64,000 nucleotides of DNA from Lonicera japonica (lineage: Eukaryota > Streptophyta > Magnoliopsida > Dipsacales > Caprifoliaceae). The position numbers and the translations under genes are program-made. The stretch lies in contig CM038467.1 of the NCBI GenBank assembly GCA_021464415.1, positions 9,565,411 to 9,629,410 of the forward strand. Direction: 5' to 3'. Below are positions 34,543-46,597 of this stretch, piece after piece; positions within the stretch are counted from its first letter, which is position 1; every line of letters begins with the position of its first letter. The notes under the pieces were generated by a model. It was not told where the DNA came from. It worked only from the letters and a program-made list of their open reading frames with translations, and did not search any database.

Positions 34543-37500
34543 CACCGCCCCTGTTTTTCTTACCTAAACCTGTGATATTTTGGAGTTTTTCCTCAGAGTA
34601 TCACTAATTACCCAAAAACTCCAAATGGGTTCTGATCAAACAGCTCTAACTTTCACAATTCTGATCTTACAAGGGCTTAAATTAACACACCAAGTAGATT
34701 GAATTGAAAAAGAAAGCTATGGAATTGTTAGAAAGAAAATGAAAGAGCAGAGGAAAAGAAAATTATAAACCATGGAAACCAAAAAAACTTGAAACCAGCT
34801 GAAAGTTTTGAGAGAAGCTAAGTTAGAAAAAAAAAATGGAAAGAGGAGAGTTATGAGGAATGGGAGCCCCTAAATACGGGAACTTGGAGAGAGAGAAACG
34901 TGGTTTCTAAGGAATTGAAGAAAGTTGTTTGTTTTGGGCTTCCTTTTTTTTTTTTTTTTTTTAAATTCTGTTATTACACTAGATCTATCCATCTAATTCT
35001 TTTTGACCAAATACAATTCATCTTTTAATCCGGTATATACCAGGCATGACGTTGAGAAAAAAAAAATAAAAGTTGTTAATTTTTTACCTCTTCTGATAAG
35101 TGGTACTTCAAATTTTTTATGATATTTGTTTTTGGTCCATTTTTTATGATAATTTAAGTGGTAGAATGACGGGCGCGAGGCGAATGTGACTTTCTCAGCT
35201 GTTTCAACTGTATACCAGAATCCTCCAACTTGCATTATTGAAAAAGTTTTAAGGAGTTAAAAAGATTCTTTGGATATAGCTAAGATGGATCCAGCAGCCC
35301 CCAAAAAATTGATAATTCTTATAAGTATATAAATATTCAGTTATGAATATTTTAAAATTATAGAAATTTGTTTTCCCAAAATTTAGGTATCGTTTTTTAA
35401 AGAGTAAATATAAAAATTACCTTATTCAACATACGGTATTAATATTTATTACAAGAAGAAAAATACTAATATTTATCACTGTAAGATACATTCAATAGCG
35501 AAATATTTAGAAGTAAATAAATACATGAATACAATTATGTTATAACATAATATAAATAGAAGCTTTTAATATAAAATAAATATCTAATGACAAAAACATA
35601 AATTTACTGTTAGTCAAAATATCACCGAGAAAATCCATTTCTTCTGTAGTACAAGTTATATATATATGAGTAATACTATATTTACCACATATTATTACCA
35701 CATATCTCTCTATATAAATGATATTTTATTTGTAAATAATTTTAAAAATTTGTATTTCTAATATTAAGCTAATAATATTTCTATTGTTACGGTTGTGTAA
35801 AATATGGGGTCTATATTAAATTTATTCTTACCATATTACTAAACTTGGTTATGTTATTTATGATGTCATCGATTTCTTATAATATAAGAACTTTTTTATG
35901 TTTTAGTAAGCGAATAAAAATACAAGAAATAAATAATAGAATCCATTTATGAGCTAACCTTTTTTTTCTCATAAAATCTAAATTAAGTGAAAACAGCTGG
36001 ATGCATGCGTAGAAGAAGATTACATGCAGAAGCTTTTTACATCAGCTACCTGAAAATTAGCTCAAGTTCCATTTGTTAATCATAAAATGACCACTTTAAC
36101 CCCGCCTGCGTTCCTTTTCTGAAATAATTAATGGCTGCTCTCGTCGCACAAATCTGTCCTATTGTTAGCCTTTACATGTCACATTTGCACCGTTTAACAC
36201 GTGGTGTAAAAATAGATTGAAAAAATAATAATGTATGATAAAATTTTTTTTATAAATAGTAAGAAAATAAAATAAGTGATTTGTTAAAATATTTTATTAT
36301 GTTTTCTATGAATTTTCATAGAATCCAATCATTTGAATGGCCAGTAAAACCACAAATAAAAAACAGATTAAAAATATTTCACTGAATTAATTTTTTTTAC
36401 TAATTTTCTAACTTTACAATTTAATGGATTATGGACCCCTAAGGTCAAAAAATAATTTTGATCTCATAAGCTTTCTCATATAACTTGTTAGAGTGTGCCG
36501 TGTGTAACTAAATTTTTTCCTTTTCTTTTTTTATACAATTTAATAAAAAACTTTAATTATACTTTAATTTCATATTAATATTAATTAAGAACTGTAATTT
36601 TCAAAGTTGAAAGAGTATAAAGTAACAGTAGTTATTTTTATTTTATTAGCTTGTAATTATCAATATTGAGTTTATACCTAAAATTAGGCTTTCAAATTTG
36701 TTGGTATTGACATTTTGCAGGATTCCATCTTTTTTAGAAAAAGAATTTTAAGATCCATTAATCAAAGTGATTGAAGTTAATGTATTTATAACAACAAACT
36801 AATCAAAAAAGGAAAAAGAAGGTAAGCTACACAGTACATAGTACGAATGCTCCACTACAAATTACGTATATATATATAGTCCCAATTCATCTATATTTAT
36901 CAAATGATTCTCAAAATAGTTGAATAAAAGGTGCATAAATTTATTTGAAAATAGATTCTTCCATTCACATACTTCGTAAGCTTTAATATTCTTTTTTTTT
37001 TTTTTTTGAGATCTTGTAAGCTTTAATATTGAAATTAGCATGATTGAATAACTTGATATTTATGCTTTTCCATATATATAATATAATGAGATGTTTTATG
37101 CCTCTTAGTCGGTATTCACAATTCAACCTTTTTTAAGAAAGAATTTTAAGATCTATTATTAAAAGTGATTGAATTTGAAGCAACAGAATAATGAGAAACG
37201 TAAAAAGACGGTAAGCTATAAGCCATATATATATAGTATATGTACTATAGTCCCAGTACATGTATATTTGTCAAATGGTTCTCAAACAGATGAATAAAAG
37301 CTGCATTTCATTTAATTTGGAAATGGACGTCCCAAATGCTTTTTAACATATGATTGACTTTAATATTGAAATTAGCTAGCTTCATTATAAATGAACATCT
37401 TAATTCATATTTGATGCCAAATTAATTGAACCCTTTTTACGACTCTTATACTTCCCTCACGTTCCTCCTCCATCATAGAATTGCACGCGCACTAATTCTT

Positions 37501-40500
37501 AAGTAGAATTAGTGGAGTTAATATCCTCTTTTAATTTTCTTGATGATATGATTATATCAAAAATTAAAAGAAAGAAAGCCAATCTTTTTGTATAAAACTC
37601 AAATCAAATTGAATAGGCAAAAATTTGATGTCTTGTTGTTTGAAATTAGACACTTGTTTTGGTTGAAAAACGAATCTAATTACTAATTAAATATAACAAT
37701 GCATGTTATATTTAGAGCTTGTCTAAGTATTTAAGAAAATTATTATTTATGCAGAGAGTTACTGTTTCAATTCTCATATCTTTTCTCTCTCTCTCTCTTG
37801 CCCAAATGCCACTGAGATCTATCGTTATTTGTATAAAAAAACATTTACCATACTAATAAATTCTATCTTATATGGTATATGTGATTGTGAATTCTTTATA
37901 TGAATGGACATAATTATATATGGCAAATTTAAAATATAATTATGACGAAAATAAAACCCGTGATAAGTTTGGATTGCCCAAGGAATTTGATTCGTCTCAG
38001 CAACCTCACGATGAAACTAGTTTTGTGGTGAAAAGAAGTCAACATCCCATATCTGCCACCTGAGCGTCCCACCAAAGTAAATTGACAGTGCCGCCACACT
38101 GAATCCTTCCGCCAGTCCACCTGGCGCCCCCTTATTGGCTGGGCCGTAAAACTTGGTTTGGTTAATTAACCAGGCCGTTGACCATGGACCTTAAGTTAAG
38201 CTGAGCTTGGAGTGTGGGCCATGTTTCTTTTGTTCCAACATGTGGTAAGGAAAAGGGACACGTACACGTGTCGCGATATTATTGGCGGAGAAGCCCGGAA
38301 AGTAGGGCGGAGACTACTGGAATTAGGCCGCAGCCAGCTTGCTTAGAATTATGTGGGATTTGCTTTATGACTTGCAAATCTTGGAAAAGCAGTATCTTTA
38401 TGCTAAAACAATTTGAATTTGACCGTTTCATTGCATTGCCTTGCCTAACTCTCTCGATGGGAATATCTAAAGGTCCAAATTGTAATGTAATTATTATGTA
38501 AACAAACTATATATTTCTTAGATAGGATTATGTTCTCCGTGGCTTCTCTAAAAGTGCCAAGTGTAAGTTATTTTGCTATTTTAATTGAAAGTAGTCACAC
38601 TTTGATGTTTTAGATTTTGACTTGAGGCACATAATTCATGAGTTCTGAATTGGATAAACCCTAGATGATTTTGATAGTTCTCCTTTTTTCTCATAATTTA
38701 TAATTTATTTGTTGTGTTAACTTGTGCATGCATATATATTTGGACACACTTGGAGACAAAGTATATATAAACAATGTTAATAGAAGTGAAAAAGTTAAAA
38801 TAATAAAAAAAAATCATAAGAGAGAGAAAAAATATAAGAAAATAATATATAGGGAAAATAGACATTCGAAAATCTGAATCCGTTCCGAATTTGAATTCAT
38901 ATTTTGTGGATATTTATCTGAATGGCTATTCGGAAAAGTGAATTTGGATAGTGTTTATAAATATCTGAGAAAATGAATATAGATATGGATAATGATAGTA
39001 TTTAACTTGGATAATCTGTATTCGAAGTGGATAATCCACTTCAAAAAACAAACCTGTCAAAATTTAATCTAGTGTGCACAAGTTAGGCCAATTTGCCTAA
39101 AAAAAATTAAATAAATAAATCAAAAAGGAAAAAAACCTATAAAAAAGGAAAAGAAAGAGAAAACTTGCTAGCATGAAAAGTTCAAAACCATAACAAATTT
39201 AAAATTGTAACTAGATATTAAAAAATGGGGCTTATTTTAAAAAGTTTTCTACAAAAAAATCAACGAATAATATTTTTGTAAATCAATGCTCTATATTTGA
39301 CCAAATTCCAGAAGAAGTGCAGAGTTAACTTTACAGTAAATTTTTATATTATATTTTTTTTATAGAGTCATGCAAAATTAAGTTTGCACTACATGTGTTT
39401 TTAACATATCATTATAAATAAGTGTTTAGTTGACAGTGCTTTAAAATAATTTCAACAAATTACATATTTAAAACTCATTTATTAAAAAATACACATGACG
39501 GTAGTTGTGCAAAGTTAAATTTGCACTCCTTATTTTCTAAAACATTATTATGTATTTGGGTTTATTTAACGTTGTTTTAGAGTTTTATCAGTGAAACGTA
39601 AGAATATACTTGTGAGAAAATATAAACACATCTTGCAAAGAAAATTTGTATTAAATTTTTTGAATTGCAAAGTTAAGTTTGCACAAAACACAATTTTGTG
39701 CGAAGTAAAGTTTGCTCAAAATACAATTTTGGTCAAAACCCTCATTTTAAAACAAAAAATAATAAATAAGCCCTTATTTTAGGAAAAATAATAAAAGCTA
39801 AGCCCTTATTTCCAAAAAAATATTATTCGCCTGATTTTTTGTGAAAAACATTGTCACGCAAGACTTTTTACCCATTTTCAAAAATCATAATAATTTTCAA
39901 CTTTGATTTGTCATATTGATCTGTGCGGTTATGTTATAATTTTAACATAAATCTTATTGGATTATACAAAAGAAATTCATTTTTTAAATTAAAAGTTTGA
40001 TATAAAATGTTAGTAATTATTTTAATACTTGTTGCAATATTTCGTTATACTTTTTGAGTTACAACTTGTAAATATGTCATTTTAATTGAAAGGGTATGTA
40101 GTCAAATATATTTTTAAGATTGAACTATATATAAAAATATGGATAGGGATAATATCCGATGGGATAAGGATAAAAATAAATTAGTATATTATTCGAATAG
40201 ATAAGGATAAGGATTTGGATAGTAAATATAAAAAAAGATATTGATAATGAATAGTGTGATATCCAATCCGTATCCAATCCATTTACACCCGTAATAAATA
40301 TATATATATATATATATATATATCTCAATGTGGAACTATAAATTCGGGAGGTGAGGTAAGTTTTATCTTTCACCAAAAATTAGACCTATTTTCTTAAAGT
40401 TTATTCTTGAGCAAAATGTTGTAGGTATTGATGTTGTATTCGTCTATGCTCAGGTGCCACATATTTTCAAAGACAAATTTTGAGTTGCATGATTTAATTT

Positions 40501-41111
40501 TTACCTTATTTTATTTTTCAACTTGTTTATTGTTTTATGAAATGAGGAAAATTATTTGAGAAATACTTCATTCGTCTTAAATTAAGGCTGTCACATTGAC
40601 TTTGGTGTTACTTTAATAAAATATTTTTCCCAACTTAATTAGTAATGAATAATAGAAATTCTTTACTAGAATTATTTGGTTAGCTAAATTAATTATATTA
40701 CATAAGAATGAAATAAAACTCTTAAGTCAAAATAAAGCGAGTAATTTTACAATGAATATAGCGTAAGGTCAGTGTAGTCCAGTTAGCACAGATACGGATA
40801 CGAGTATCCGATACAATATAGCACCAATACAAGGATACGAAAAATCTAGAAAACACTATGATACGATATGGTTATGATACACTATAAAAATTAATATGTA
40901 GTATATTCTTATATATAAAAATTAGTTGTTTTACAAATTTATGAATACTACTGTTAATATTTGTCAAGGCATTAATCTAAGAATAAATACATATAACATG
41001 AAATTGATGTTTAGTTTCAATTATCTCCAAATATTTCACTCACCCCATCAAAAGAATTATCATTTCACATGTCATGTTCACCCCATTGTCTCAAAAGATA
41101 GCAAGTAATGT

Positions 41112-41150
<39 letters not shown>

Positions 41151-41354
41151 CTATGACTATTAGCCTCAAGTGAGTATTGATTTATAACTATTTTGAAGGT
41201 ATTTAATAGTTTTTTGCTGTCATGTGCATTTTCAATATAATGAATTAACCCCGGTTTACTACTTATACAAAATATGATTATGTCAGCATGTCCTATCCTA
41301 AATGTATCCATGGTGTATCCTAGACGTATTCAAAAAGTATTTGAAAAATAATAA
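34543..41354. other. AT-rich intergenic region upstream of the NAC gene
   Basis: The first few hundred bases should hold the NAC promoter and 5' leader. No further gene was recognised. Visible contents: a 0.3-kb imperfect duplication at 36725-37383; a GC-richer island at about 38050-38360 with a CACGTG-type core (ACACGTACACGTGTCGCG) but no credible protein; recurrent AAGTTAAGTTTGCAC-type phrases at 39375-39720; and (TA)n tracts at about 40298-40323 and 41115-41147. Confidence 0.5.
36725..37383. repeat. Imperfect direct duplication, about 400-bp period
   Basis: The segment 36725-37054 recurs at about 37125-37383. Both begin near TTTTTTA(A)GAAA(A)AGAATTTTAAGATC, share GGTAAGCTA, TATATATATAGT and TAGTCCCA, and end at CTTTAATATTGAAATTAGC. 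No terminal inverted repeats were found, so a local tandem duplication is more likely than a transposon. Confidence 0.7.
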
Positions 41355-41866
41355 GGGTGTGTTTGATTGGCAACATTTTCCACTTGATTTGACAACTTAA
41401 GGTGTTTGATTGGCTTTTTTTTCTAGGCAATTCAATTCTCACTTTTGGCTCACACATGTGCATTTTCAAGGCAATTGAGAAAAATATTTTCTTAAGGGGG
41501 GAATGGTTTTTTGTTTTCTATACTTGGGCACGGTTCACGAGACAAAGTTTTTACCATTTTCTACATCAAAAATGCCATAACTTAAAATATAAAATTCAAA
41601 ATAATATAAAAATTAATATTTAAAATATACTAATCAAGATCAATTAAACAAGATCCATCATGACTATATAATTATGTAAAAAAAAAATAGCAATAATTTT
41701 TTCTACATTAAAAATGTCACAATACAACCAATATTTTTCCGGTAGAAAATTTAGGCAATCAAACACACTACACTACATTTTCCATTCAACTCAATTCTAG
41801 GTAATTCAATTGCTGGTAACTTATTTTCTTTCCATGCAAATTCCACGCTTGCAATCAAACTCACCC
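41355..41866. mobile_element. Tourist-like (PIF/Harbinger) MITE, 512 bp
   Basis: The left end is GGGTGTGTTTGATTGGCAA, and the inverted right end is GGGTGAGTTTGATTGCAAG. A TAA target duplication lies at 41352-41354 and 41867-41869. There is no coding capacity. The subterminal regions also pair (GTGTTTGATTGGC near 41402, GGCAATCAAACAC near 41754). Confidence 0.88.
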
Positions 41867-44845
41867 TAAATGTGAGAAATTCCGATACATATCTGAGTAT
41901 ATCAAGCAAGTATCACTGCAAGATATATATCGAAAATGGATACAGTGACTCTATATGGAATATCCATACTTTAGAGAATGTAGTAATTAGTAGCTAGCCA
42001 TGCCAAATGAAAGTGCAACAAAAACTATAAATAGGATAATCAAGATATCATTGAGGTTCTAAATTTTTTATTCGCAAAATTAAAGTGCAATAAATACTAT
42101 CAAGTGGATAATCAAGATATAAATCATTGAGGTTCTAAATTTTTAATTCGCAAAATTAAAGTATCATCGGAAATTAGCAGAAGCCGACGTGGAGTAAGCC
42201 ACTCGTATCATGATTTTGTATTTTATAATTTTTATAGTAATGTATAATATTTCACATTTTAAAAATTCCATTCTATAAATAATATTTTTCACAATATGAT
42301 GTGACATTAAATAGGGTGACTTGTTCTAAAAAATGACACTGTCGACATAAACTCTTTGTAGTTTATTGATTTTAATTTGAGCCTAAAGTTGGAAGTTGTA
42401 ACAAACTTACGTCTGATGAAGAATTTATTTATTGGATCTATGCGAAGTCGTGGTTCTTGGTTGGCTAGTTTTACACCCACTTTGATTCTTTTATAGACTC
42501 TATATATCTATGGTCCAACTTGATAAAAATAATACTCTAAATTATAATTATGCGTAATACCCTTGTGTTTAATAACTGCATATAATCCTCTAAGAAAGAT
42601 TTGGCTGTCTTTATTAACCCAAAAAACTGCATTAGGACTGAAAAACTACTACCTAATTTGATTGCTTAGAGTTGTGTTATAAATCGTACGAGAATAATAG
42701 TTTGATCCCCCCCGGCCACTATTTTTGAACACTGAGTTTTGTCACTTGCTTGTATTAAAAAAGTTTTTATCAAGCTTCATTTTTCCTATAAAAACTATTA
42801 CCTATTTCACGTTTTTTGCCTCAAAAGATTATTATTAAAAAATATATCTTTTACCAAAAGGGTAACCTTCTTGGGAAAAATATGTTTTAGCAAATAGCTT
42901 TGTAATAGAGTGATAGAAAATTAAGACTCATAATAACATGGAAAAGAAAAATAAAAAATATTTGGTAAGAAGTTGGAAAATAAGTTAATACATGTGATAA
43001 AATACTTTCCATTTTATACTTATTTTATGAGTAGATATCCTCTATCTTTAATAAAAAAAAAATTGGAAAATTTTTCTTCCTCAATCATCAAAAAAAATTT
43101 ATTCACGAAAAAAGTTACAAAATAAGAAAACATCTCATGAAATGTCTTAACTTATTTTCAACTTCTCACAAAAATCAACTGTTTTTTATTTTCCTTTTCC
43201 ATATTATTATAAAATGGACCCTTAATAGTTTGTTTAGTTGGTGATGTGAAAGAAAATACTGTATTTTAATATTACATTGTTTTTAATATTTCGATACAAA
43301 CTAAATGCACACAAAAATTTTGTGCAATTAATTTTCATTAGTTCTAATACTTACTGATCATACATTAAGGGAGACATTCAAAGATTAAGAGGGGGGAGTA
43401 ATGAATTTAGTGCTTGTTTGAACTTGAAATGGTAATTTCACATGAAAAGTTTGAACATCACTAATTTATAATTCAACCTATTCGATATAAACTATAAAGG
43501 TGTGTTTGGCAACCCTAATTCCATACTACAAGATTGGAATTGGAGTATAGTTTTGAAATTCTATTGTTTGGATTCTACATTAAGATTCAAATCTGGAATT
43601 CTATTAGAATTCTGAAACTATGAATTTTAATAGATTGAATTATACAAGGAGAATAAAGTTTTCCAATTCTAATTCTCATTAGATTATAATAAAAATACTT
43701 TTAGTGACCACCATTCACCCACCGCACCCCTATCCCATCCTACATCATCACCACCAACCCCACCACCACTACCATCACCCTTTCCCTTACCCCTACCCCT
43801 ACCCCCACCCCCAACCCCTTACCCTTACGCCTACCACCACCCCACCTTAATCCTTTTGCCCGTTCAAATACACACTGTAAGTAATATATATATGTATATA
43901 TATATACACATAGGGAAATATATATATATATACACAAAAAATGAAATATAAATTTATATACACACAGGGAAGTATATATTTACCATTATACATACCAAAA
44001 TATATGTATATGCATGTACATCACCAACTATAGTCACCACCGCTCACTTCTGATGCTCTGGTGACCACGGCCGGTGTTTCGACAACCTCACTAAAGCTCG
44101 GGCGACTTCACTGGAGCTTTGAAACTAACCAACTGAGTTCCATCACTAGGTGGCGGCCTTAGGTGGCAGAGTTCTTTAAAACTATTTTCTATTTGAAATT
44201 TCATACGATTTCTATAATTTAACCAAACAAATAAATTTTGAATTCTATATGAAAACAACAATGATATTGTAATTCTTGGAATTACAATGCCACGTAATTC
44301 AAATTTTAATATAATTTCAAAACCATGTAATTTCAAATTTTAATATAATTTTTTTTTTGAACAAGAAGTTTAATATAATTTCAAATGTAAGCAAATAAAC
44401 TTTAAGAGTCTTTTAGTGTGAATTTATCATTTTAAAATTCTGGAAATGAAACAAAAACTTGAACAAGAAAAAGGTACTAAATTCTCATAGCCATAATTTA
44501 AGAAAGAAAAGAAAAACTGAATGAAATTTGGAAGTTGGGGTACGTACATGGGTGGAAATGATTGCAAGTGGGCTGGTGAGCTAACATTGGCAGTATAATG
44601 GGAATAAACCAAATTAGAACATGGGCCCACCTAACAAATAACACTTTTAATTTCGATGAGACGACATCGTCAATATCTGTCTTAACTCTGCTTCCATAAT
44701 CACATCTCTTCTTTTTTCTGTTTTGCATGTAGACAAATCCAAACAACTCTTAATCAAAAGATGTAACTGTTTTCACTACCTAATAATCACTAACCCAATT
44801 TTGCCCCTTCCTTCAAAAGCTGTAACCCTTTTTCAGTTAGTTGCC
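41867..44845. other. AT-rich intergenic region upstream of the PPR gene
   Basis: No gene was recognised. A near-exact local duplication of about 70 bp is seen at 41999-42165 (TCAAGATATCATTGAGGTTC and TAAATTTTTTATTCGCAAAA recur). The phrase AAGGTGTGTTTGGCAACCC at 43498 looks like the end of another MITE, but its partner end was not found. CCACCCC/CCTACCCC-rich simple sequence lies at 43720-43855, followed by (TA)n. The final few hundred bases should contain the PPR promoter. Confidence 0.45.
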
Positions 44846-46393
44846 ATGACCAGTAACTGCCTAAAAAAATCATACCTGCCCAAAATTTTCCCTTTTCCAT
44901 GCCTCAATTTTTTTGCTCTCTTTGCTTCACAAAGATTCATTAATACTGCAAACCTAAATGATAAGGACAGCTCAAAAAAGGAGCAAACTTTTCTTTCTCT
45001 TTTCAGGAAATGTTTCACCATAAGAGATGTAGAGAAAATGCATTCTCGTGTTATCAAACTTGGGTTTGATCAAAACCTTTATGTTATTGGCAAGATAATT
45101 GTGTTTTGCGCCGTAAATGAGCATGGTTTGATGGATTATGCAGTCTCGGTTTTCGAAAAGACTGAAAGCCCGGATGGGTTTCTTTGGAATACTATGATTA
45201 GGGGGTTTGGGAGGAGAGGTCAAGTTGAAAGTGTTTTTGATTACTACAAGAGAATGCAAGAAATGGGAGAGCTAGCAGATAATTTCACATTCTCTTTCTT
45301 GCTCAAAGTTAGTGGGCAATTGGGATTGGTTATGTTGGGAAAACAGATTCATTGTATGTCTATGAAGCATGGCTTGGAGGGGCATGTTTTTGTGAGGAAC
45401 ACTCTGATCCACATGTATGGCATGTTTAAGGAGATTGGAACTGCACATCAGTTGTTTGAAGATATATCCAGGTCAGACTTGGTAGCTTGGAATACCATCA
45501 TTGATTGCCATGTCTATTGTGGGAAGTACAAAGAGGCACTCGAGTTGTTCTTGCAAATGCGGCAAAATGAAATCAAACCCGATGAGGCCACAATGGTCGT
45601 GACCCTCTCCGCTTGTGCTGCATTGGGTGCGTTAGATTTCGGGAGGTGGGTGCATTCTTGTATTGATCACACTAGATATAGCAGCATTGTTATGGTTTCT
45701 AATTCACTAATTGACATGTACGCAAAGTGTGGAGCGGTTGAAGAAGCATATAGGACGTTTAGTAAGATGAATGACAGGAACATAGTAACATGGAACACAA
45801 TGATCTTAGGGTTGGCAGCACATGGTCATACAAACGAAGCACTGACACTCTTCTCAAAAATGTTAGACGACAAGCTTGAGTCACCCAATGATGTTACTTT
45901 CTTGGGGGTATTATGTGCTTGTAGCCATGGCGGGATGGTTGAAGAAGGAAGAAAGTACTTCGATAATATGAGCAAAGACTACCATATTCACCCAAATATC
46001 AAGCACTATGGGTGCATGGTAGATATTCTTGGTCGAGCCGGGCTCGTTGAGGAGGCTTATGAATTGGTTAGGAGCATGCCAATGAAATGCAATGCCATTG
46101 TTTGGAGGGCATTGTTGGCTGCTTGTCGGGTCCATGGCAGTGTTGAACTAGGAGAGCAAGTAAGAAGGCATCTGTTGGAGTTGGAACCCGATCATAGTAG
46201 TGACTACGTACTTCTTGCAAATATGTATGCAAGTGCAGGCCAGTGGAACGATGCTGCTAGAGTAAGAAGATCAATGAGAGAGAGGGGAGTCCAAAAACCA
46301 AGCCCTGGTAATAGCTTTATTGGCACTACGCCTAAAACGAGGCCAATTAAAGCTTGTTGTGGAGCAAGTAATAATTCATCCTTATTTTGTTAA
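44846..46393 (+). CDS. Pentatricopeptide repeat protein, PLS class with E domain, 515 aa
   Basis: A single uninterrupted exon. The open frame extends upstream of 44846 without an ATG, so 44846 is the start. The N-terminus (TSNCLKKSYLPKIFPFPC) is basic and hydrophobic, as expected for an organelle transit peptide. Repeats run from about residue 55 to 440: FLWNTMIRGFGRRG, DNFTFSFLLKV, GKQIHCMSMKHG, LVAWNTIIDCHVYCGKYKEA, KPDEATMVVTLSACA, SNSLIDMYAKCG, IVTWNTMILGLAAHG, HYGCMVDILGRAG. The E region follows (WRALLAACRVHGSVELGEQ, YVLLANMYASAGQWNDAARV). It ends shortly after SPGNSFIG with no DYW domain. PLS-E proteins bind organellar RNA and usually guide C-to-U editing with a partner carrying DYW. 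The target cannot be read from the sequence. Confidence 0.92.
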   Translation: MTSNCLKKSYLPKIFPFPCLNFFALFASQRFINTANLNDKDSSKKEQTFLSLFRKCFTIRDVEKMHSRVIKLGFDQNLYVIGKIIVFCAVNEHGLMDYAVSVFEKTESPDGFLWNTMIRGFGRRGQVESVFDYYKRMQEMGELADNFTFSFLLKVSGQLGLVMLGKQIHCMSMKHGLEGHVFVRNTLIHMYGMFKEIGTAHQLFEDISRSDLVAWNTIIDCHVYCGKYKEALELFLQMRQNEIKPDEATMVVTLSACAALGALDFGRWVHSCIDHTRYSSIVMVSNSLIDMYAKCGAVEEAYRTFSKMNDRNIVTWNTMILGLAAHGHTNEALTLFSKMLDDKLESPNDVTFLGVLCACSHGGMVEEGRKYFDNMSKDYHIHPNIKHYGCMVDILGRAGLVEEAYELVRSMPMKCNAIVWRALLAACRVHGSVELGEQVRRHLLELEPDHSSDYVLLANMYASAGQWNDAARVRRSMRERGVQKPSPGNSFIGTTPKTRPIKACCGASNNSSLFC

Positions 46394-46597
46394 ATATTCC
46401 ATTCTTGATCAATCAATTCAGATGGTTTCAGAAATGCAAAATAGAATCTGTATTTCACCATTTCCGAATCATCCAGAGTCATATAGGATTATAAAGTTTG
46501 GTTGAACAAACTAATTAGACAATATGTGGAGGGAAAACATTGACATTGACTATATATTTTATACATATGTAATGTCACTTGAGATGATCAGCCTGAA

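Noticed and set aside
38214..38501. 95-codon frame in the GC-richer island
   Set aside because: No domain, odd composition, and no intron signals; the island is more likely regulatory or decayed.
43498..44420. MITE suggested by AAGGTGTGTTTGGCAACCC
   Set aside because: No matching inverted partner end could be located.
44723..44845. 41 extra N-terminal residues for the PPR protein
   Set aside because: The frame is open, but begins at TTG and has no ATG before 44846.
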